From an uncultured Granulosicoccaceae bacterium (GTDB lineage Bacteria > Pseudomonadota > Gammaproteobacteria > Granulosicoccales > Granulosicoccaceae), in NCBI GenBank assembly GCA_937957915.1, contig CALGNZ010000074.1, forward strand, positions 1 through 46,357: a stretch of DNA of 46,357 nt. The letters are read 5' to 3'. Shown here one piece after another: positions 42,248 through 46,357 of the stretch. A program made the translations under genes and the position numbers. Below the pieces are notes generated by a model, which did not search any database, was not told the DNA's origin, and saw nothing but the letters and a program-made list of their open reading frames with translations. Within the stretch, counting starts at the first letter, position 1, and each line of letters opens with the position of its first letter.

Positions 42248-43453
42248 TCAGGATCGGGACAGTTCCACGTTTAAAAGACTGCATAGCCAGATTAACAGTA
42301 ACAGACAACAGATCGATACCGCACTGACCAGCGGAATATTTACCAGACTATGATCCGGTAATTCATAAACCATCATACTGGACAGCACCGAGCCGATACC
42401 AGCCCCCAGACTCTGCGTCGCTGACTGCAGTGCCATATAGCCCGCACGCTGATGCGGCGCCGGCACCATACTCGACAGCATTTGCGACGGCACTGAGCGC
42501 GCTGCGGCAAAACCCATGTACAACACAAAAATAACAACCACTGGAATCGCAAGCGCCAGAGTAAAAGAAACAAAGGTAATAACGATCAGACCACTGGCAA
42601 AGATCACCAGCGGAAACATCGCACCTTTGCTATCAACAAGCTTGCCGGACACACTCGACAGCAGAAAAGCGGTAACGCCACCGCCCATGTACAGGAGACT
42701 TAGGTACTCGCGCGGAAACCCGCGGTTAAACTGCCAATACCCGGACAACTGAGGTATCACCAAAAAGATTGAAAACACCGCAACGAACATAACCCCCAGA
42801 CCCAACTGATGGCGTCGACTGCCAGCAACCTGCCTGAAGGATAATGCCGGCCGAGTTGATGCAGCCCCCAGTTCCGGCATATACCGATAGATGCAAAACG
42901 CCACAACCAACGCACCAGCTCCAACCGCAACAAACGCCACCGGCCACGAGAACAACCGAGCTAACTCCAGGCCCAGTGGAACCCCGACAACGGCCGACGC
43001 TGAAAAAGCCGCAACAACCAGACCGAATGCGCGGCCACGCCGTTCAACCGCAACACCATCGGTCAAGGTGGCCAGCGCCAGTGCGGTGACCGGCCCGGCG
43101 GCGAGCCCTGCTAATGCTCGAAACAGTAACAGTGAATGATAGTTCCAGGCGAGTCCGGTTATTGCTGTTGTAATGGCCAGGGCAAGCACTGCGATGATCA
43201 GCGAGCGCTTTCGATTGAATCGATCAAGAAACCGATAAACGATCAGCGCCGATGCAGCTGCAGCCAGTGTAAATACGCCGCCGACCATGCCAATTGCGGA
43301 CGCATCCATATCGATGGTTCTGGCAAAGTCAGGCCCCAGCGGCATAACCATCACGAAGTCAACCATGTGGATAAACTGCACGGCCACCACCAGCCAGATC
43401 ACACGATTTTCTTCAGCAGCTGCGAGCGTGGCAGGCGAATTTTTCTGGCTCAA
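42248..43453 (-). CDS. MFS transporter, DHA1-like
   Basis: A 401-residue membrane protein with 12 predicted helices. FIHMVDFVMVMPLGPDFARTIDMD near the start and YRFLDRFNRKRSLIIAV in the loop after helix 2 place it with drug:H+ antiporter-like MFS proteins. The function is not clear. No ATG fits: the frame starts with TTG at 43453 just after an in-frame TGA, and the next Met is inside the first helix. The start therefore lies right at the edge of a 14-bp tandem array. Upstream on the same strand is the serine hydrolase gene. Confidence 0.85.
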   Translation of the reverse strand: MSQKNSPATLAAAEENRVIWLVVAVQFIHMVDFVMVMPLGPDFARTIDMDASAIGMVGGVFTLAAAASALIVYRFLDRFNRKRSLIIAVLALAITTAITGLAWNYHSLLLFRALAGLAAGPVTALALATLTDGVAVERRGRAFGLVVAAFSASAVVGVPLGLELARLFSWPVAFVAVGAGALVVAFCIYRYMPELGAASTRPALSFRQVAGSRRHQLGLGVMFVAVFSIFLVIPQLSGYWQFNRGFPREYLSLLYMGGGVTAFLLSSVSGKLVDSKGAMFPLVIFASGLIVITFVSFTLALAIPVVVIFVLYMGFAAARSVPSQMLSSMVPAPHQRAGYMALQSATQSLGAGIGSVLSSMMVYELPDHSLVNIPLVSAVSICCLLLLIWLCSLLNVELSRS

Positions 43454-43459
43454 TTCAAA

Positions 43460-43501
43460 GGTCTCGGGTCAATGGTCTTGGGTCAATGGTCTTAGATCAA
43501 T
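43460..43501. repeat. Tandem repeat, 3 x 14 bp, upstream of the MFS gene
   Basis: GGTCTCGGGTCAAT (43460), GGTCTTGGGTCAAT (43474) and GGTCTTAGATCAAT (43488) in direct succession, with one to three mismatches between units. The array starts 7 bases upstream of the MFS TTG start codon. Confidence 0.85.
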
Positions 43502-43532
43502 GCAGAGGTCACGCTGTAAGGCTCTGGCCCCG

Positions 43533-43588
43533 AGGTTCCAGGTGCAAGGTTCCAGGCGCAGGGTTCCCGGTACTGGGCTCCCGGCGCA
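43533..43588. repeat. Tandem repeat, 4 x 14 bp, second array in the same gap
   Basis: AGGTTCCAGGTGCA (43533), AGGTTCCAGGCGCA (43547), GGGTTCCCGGTACT (43561) and GGGCTCCCGGCGCA (43575). The same unit length as the first array 30 bases away, but an unrelated sequence. Confidence 0.85.
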
Positions 43589-43662
43589 GGCTCTTGAAGT
43601 AAGCGCCCTGAATCTATGGCAGTACAAAGCTACCCGAACAACGGCCACACCTTAGTAAGGTG

Positions 43663-44937
43663 TCAGGAATTAACCAGCGCCTGGTAGGCTGCCGATTTAA
43701 TGAAATCGCCAACCGGTACAGTGGCCCCGAGGTACTGAGTCATCACAACACCACTGAGTTGTCTGTCGCGATCAACCCAAAAATAGGTCGATGCAGCGCC
43801 CGCCCAACCCCCTTCTCCAACACAGGTCAATGACAGAGCCTGGCCGGTGTCTGTCATCACCCGACCAAACAGATTCCAGCCATAGCCTGGTAGCGGATTT
43901 ATGCCGACCGCCAATGGACGTTGTGATTCGGGAATCCGGTTTTGCCACATCATGTCTACCATAGGCGCGGACAACAGTACGGTTCCATCATTGGTCTTGC
44001 CCGACATCAACACTGGCAGGAATCGCATGTAGTCACTGGCCGTCGAATACAATCCATGCCCGCCTCGAGCAAAGGTATCACTGTCAAGCGGGTGTGCCGC
44101 ATCGACATTCATGGCATAGAGCTGTTGCGGTTTGGTGATCACAGTCATCGGGTCACCGAGAATTTTCTGACCAAACATGGGCATCATTCGATGCTGTTGA
44201 TCAGTGGCTATTTTGAACCCGGTATCAGCCATACCACAGGGATCAAGTAAGCGCTCAGCAACAAGTTGCTGCAACGTTTTGCCAGAAACCACTTCAAGCA
44301 CTCGTGCTAATACATCGATCGAGTAGCTATAACGCCATTCACTGCCCGGCTCGGCAGTCAAAGAACAGGTCAGAATTACATCAACCATGTCGGCCAGTGT
44401 GCGATTACCATCCTCTGCCAGACGCTGCTTGCCGTACAGCACAGCAACGGCACAATCTGGTAAAAAGTCATACGAAAAACCGGCACGATGCGTCAGTAAG
44501 TGCTCAATGGTGACAGGCTTGCTGACAGGTTGCTCGCGACCGTCGACAAGTACCTTTAATTTACCGGCAGCTGGCAAATACAATGCAAGCGGATGGCCTA
44601 ACCCGAGCAAACCTTCTTCAATCAGCTGCAGCGCCAGCACAGACACAACAGGCTTGGTCATCGAGTAGATTCGATACACCGGATTGTCTGCCAATGGTAC
44701 AGAATTCAGTGCATCAGACTGTCCAATTGCACCACGACTGAGCGCCTTGCCAGCGTAATCGACGGCCCATTCAATACTACTGAACTCGCCGGAGGACACA
44801 TGCTTTTGTGCAATTTGACCAATGTTTCGCACGCGGGCGGAATCGGGTTTCACAGTTTTTCCTGCGTTTGGTTGAGTATCAGTTTCAATATAACACTCTC
44901 GCGCTTGTGTATTTTTGCGAAACGGGTTGCTTTGCAC
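43663..44937 (-). CDS. Serine beta-lactamase-family hydrolase (family VIII esterase-like)
   Basis: A 424-residue protein of the class C beta-lactamase/penicillin-binding protein fold. SMTK at 92-95 gives nucleophile Ser92 and Lys95; WRYSYSIDVL at 201-210 holds the Tyr203 of the second motif; GEGGWAGAASTYFW near 374-388 replaces the KTG triad, as in family VIII esterases such as EstB. HLLTHRAGF and GHGLYSTASDY are typical. It more likely hydrolyses esters or beta-lactam-like amides than penicillins; no signal peptide is seen, so it is probably cytoplasmic. Confidence 0.87.
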   Translation of the reverse strand: MQSNPFRKNTQARECYIETDTQPNAGKTVKPDSARVRNIGQIAQKHVSSGEFSSIEWAVDYAGKALSRGAIGQSDALNSVPLADNPVYRIYSMTKPVVSVLALQLIEEGLLGLGHPLALYLPAAGKLKVLVDGREQPVSKPVTIEHLLTHRAGFSYDFLPDCAVAVLYGKQRLAEDGNRTLADMVDVILTCSLTAEPGSEWRYSYSIDVLARVLEVVSGKTLQQLVAERLLDPCGMADTGFKIATDQQHRMMPMFGQKILGDPMTVITKPQQLYAMNVDAAHPLDSDTFARGGHGLYSTASDYMRFLPVLMSGKTNDGTVLLSAPMVDMMWQNRIPESQRPLAVGINPLPGYGWNLFGRVMTDTGQALSLTCVGEGGWAGAASTYFWVDRDRQLSGVVMTQYLGATVPVGDFIKSAAYQALVNS

Positions 44938-45017
44938 CTGGCGTTATACCGTGAGTTTCTGTGCCAACGCCCTGTTTTGCACTCTGGCGGCCCGGGAAAA
45001 CAGCCCTGTTAACGGCT

Positions 45018-45473
45018 CTAGACGTCGTCGGGTGGAAGCACGCCCTTGGTCAATATAATACAGCCATAAAACCTGCGTTCACCCGTTGCGATTACAGCAT
45101 ACGCCTGCTTGGCGGTATCATAAAAATCAAAGCGCTCAACGCCATGCAGCGGCGTGGGCTTGCCCTGCGAGCTGTCTATTACTTGCTGTACTTCTGCCTG
45201 CACCTGTGGAATTTCTGCAGCATTGTCGACCACCTCCATGCGCTTGGCAGCATCATCGATAAAAGTGTCAAGTGGCATTAGCGACAGCACACACTCAGCC
45301 GCTTGCGCCGCAGTCTCACAATCCATTCTCAGCAACTTGCCATGGGTTGTTTGCTTCGCTACGGTGTCTGCCGGAAAGTTGCTATCAGCGATTACCAGAT
45401 AGTCGCCATGCCCCATCGCACGCAACACATAAAGGACGTCTGCATTCAGTAAAGGGTTGATATTTTTTAACAT
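45018..45473 (-). CDS. FucU/RbsD-family sugar mutarotase
   Basis: A 151-residue protein of the FucU/RbsD family, which interconverts sugar anomers. MLKNINPLLNADVLYVLRAMGHGDYLVIADSNFPAD contains the family catalytic His-Gly-Asp region, and FYGCIILTKGVLPPD is the conserved C-terminus. AGGGAA lies 7 bases before ATG 45473. The frame is open to 45563 but the extra 30 residues are not conserved. It is closer to FucU (L-fucose) than to RbsD, but no fucose genes are here. Confidence 0.88.
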   Translation of the reverse strand: MLKNINPLLNADVLYVLRAMGHGDYLVIADSNFPADTVAKQTTHGKLLRMDCETAAQAAECVLSLMPLDTFIDDAAKRMEVVDNAAEIPQVQAEVQQVIDSSQGKPTPLHGVERFDFYDTAKQAYAVIATGERRFYGCIILTKGVLPPDDV

Positions 45474-45791
45474 AGGTAATTCCCTGATTCTCAGCTCTAA
45501 CCTGCCCGCTAATACGTGTTTGCGTGGAGCCAGTGGTCGTTTAAGTTGCAACCTCCACCACAATCACGTTGACCACACCCTACTTTACACCGCCTACTTC
45601 CATCGTTCTACCGGTATCACTCAATTGCTCGTACTCTCTACCTGAACCATTCACATGCCGATCCTGACCGTGTACAGTATTCTCTAGACGTTAAGTCACT
45701 TGCCCGGTAATTAAAAAGCTACAAGTATTTGACTCGCCACCAGACAGGTGAACTCGCCCAAGCCAACGATCATTGACGAGATTTCAAATCC
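45474..45791. other. Intergenic region, 318 bp
   Basis: The gap lies between the methyltransferase-like gene and the FucU-family gene, both on the minus strand. I see no tandem repeat, RNA gene, clear hairpin or protein-like frame in it, and no promoter that I can defend. Confidence 0.35.
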
Positions 45792-46357
45792 TTAGCTGGC
45801 AGGACCATTCGGCATTCGACCCAATTTTACAAAAAAAGAGCCCGTCCGACTCATGTACTGCCGGTATTCGTCACCGTGAAGCGCGATCAGGTATGGCTCC
45901 TCAATGTGCTTAACATACGCACGAACAGCGTAATAGCCAACTATGCCGGCTAAAAAAATAAAAGCATGAGGTGCTAAAAACACTATGCCGGCGCCATGGA
46001 TAATACATCCGGTATATATCGGGTTTCTTATCTTCCCGTAGATACCCGTAGTTACCAATTGGCTTTTTTCATCCGGGTCAACTCCAATGCGCCATTCTTT
46101 TCCCATGACAATTTGGGCATAACTTGCGAACACAATACCAGCAAGGCAAAGTGCAATGCCTGCCCCACTTCCTATTGCACCGAGCTCAACCTGAGCTTCA
46201 ATAATCGACAGCGAATAGAGCCACGTTAACAAAAGCTGAATTCCCAATACTCCGAACATCAAAAAACTAATCAGAATATCTTTCGTTGATTTAAGCCTCG
46301 TGCCAGAACGTATGCCGCTGTCTCCCGTAAGGTAGAATTGCACAGCAACTCTGCCTG
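45792..46357 (-). CDS. Isoprenylcysteine carboxyl methyltransferase-like membrane protein, 5' end may be cut
   Basis: At least 183 residues with about four membrane spans and the ICMT/PEMT-type C-terminus: TTGIYGKIRNPIYTGCI with the Arg-Asn-Pro-x-Tyr motif that binds S-adenosylmethionine, then EEPYLIALHGDEYRQYMSRTG with the conserved Glu-Glu and the Tyr-x-x-Tyr. Bacterial members methylate unknown targets. A GTG at 46343 could be the start, but the frame is open to the edge of the window, so the N-terminus may lie outside. Confidence 0.85.
   Translation of the reverse strand, partial: GRVAVQFYLTGDSGIRSGTRLKSTKDILISFLMFGVLGIQLLLTWLYSLSIIEAQVELGAIGSGAGIALCLAGIVFASYAQIVMGKEWRIGVDPDEKSQLVTTGIYGKIRNPIYTGCIIHGAGIVFLAPHAFIFLAGIVGYYAVRAYVKHIEEPYLIALHGDEYRQYMSRTGSFFVKLGRMPNGPAS

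Overview
The window reads as a chromosomal segment of a gammaproteobacterium. Evidence is the gene order: a UvrY/GacA regulator-uvrC-pgsA block, yceD-rpmF-plsX-fabH divergent from a yceF-type Maf gene, and above all a long minus-strand block rpoE(algU)-mucA-mucB-rseC-degQ/mucD-lepA-lepB-DUF4845-rnc-era-recO, followed by divergent orn and rsgA. This is the order I know from Pseudomonas and relatives, but several usual members are absent (fabD/fabG/acpP after fabH, thiL between nusB and pgpA, pdxJ after recO). The genus cannot be fixed from sequence alone; many dioxygenase, acyl-CoA and transporter genes would suit a free-living, perhaps marine, heterotroph. There are no rRNA or tRNA genes, CRISPR arrays, prophages or insertion sequences that I can see.

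Layout. 1-14.2 kb is accessory: an MFS transporter, a peptidoglycan-binding-repeat protein, a metallo-beta-lactamase-fold hydrolase, a membrane fatty acid desaturase, a phospholipase A2-like lipoprotein, a phytanoyl-CoA-dioxygenase-like protein, a PfkB sugar kinase paired with a class I aldolase-like protein, a YHS protein, a DUF3750 protein, an SGNH lipoprotein, an isolated phnM, and an RraA-family protein. 14.5-39.3 kb is core: lipid synthesis (pgsA, plsX, fabH, pgpA, lpxH), DNA repair (uvrC, recO), RNA and ribosome functions (rpmF, yceD, nusB, rnc, era, lepA, orn, rsgA), protein folding and secretion (two cyclophilins, lepB, degQ) and the envelope-stress sigma factor with its anti-sigma module. 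39.5-46.4 kb is accessory again: a TauD-type dioxygenase, a hot-dog thioesterase with two tandem MaoC-like proteins, an MFS exporter, a serine beta-lactamase-family hydrolase, a FucU/RbsD mutarotase and an isoprenylcysteine-methyltransferase-like protein.

The most unusual signal is not a gene family. At least nine sites carry short degenerate tandem arrays with a unit of 12-17 bp (mostly 14-15 bp; one has 25 bp), each with its own unrelated sequence, nearly all in gaps between genes. One 4 x 15 bp array lies inside a 39-codon reading frame that overlaps the rsgA start codon as ATGA; a similar 42-codon frame with a predicted membrane segment bridges era and recO, again with an ATGA overlap. 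These microprotein candidates and the repeat class are the observations most worth testing.
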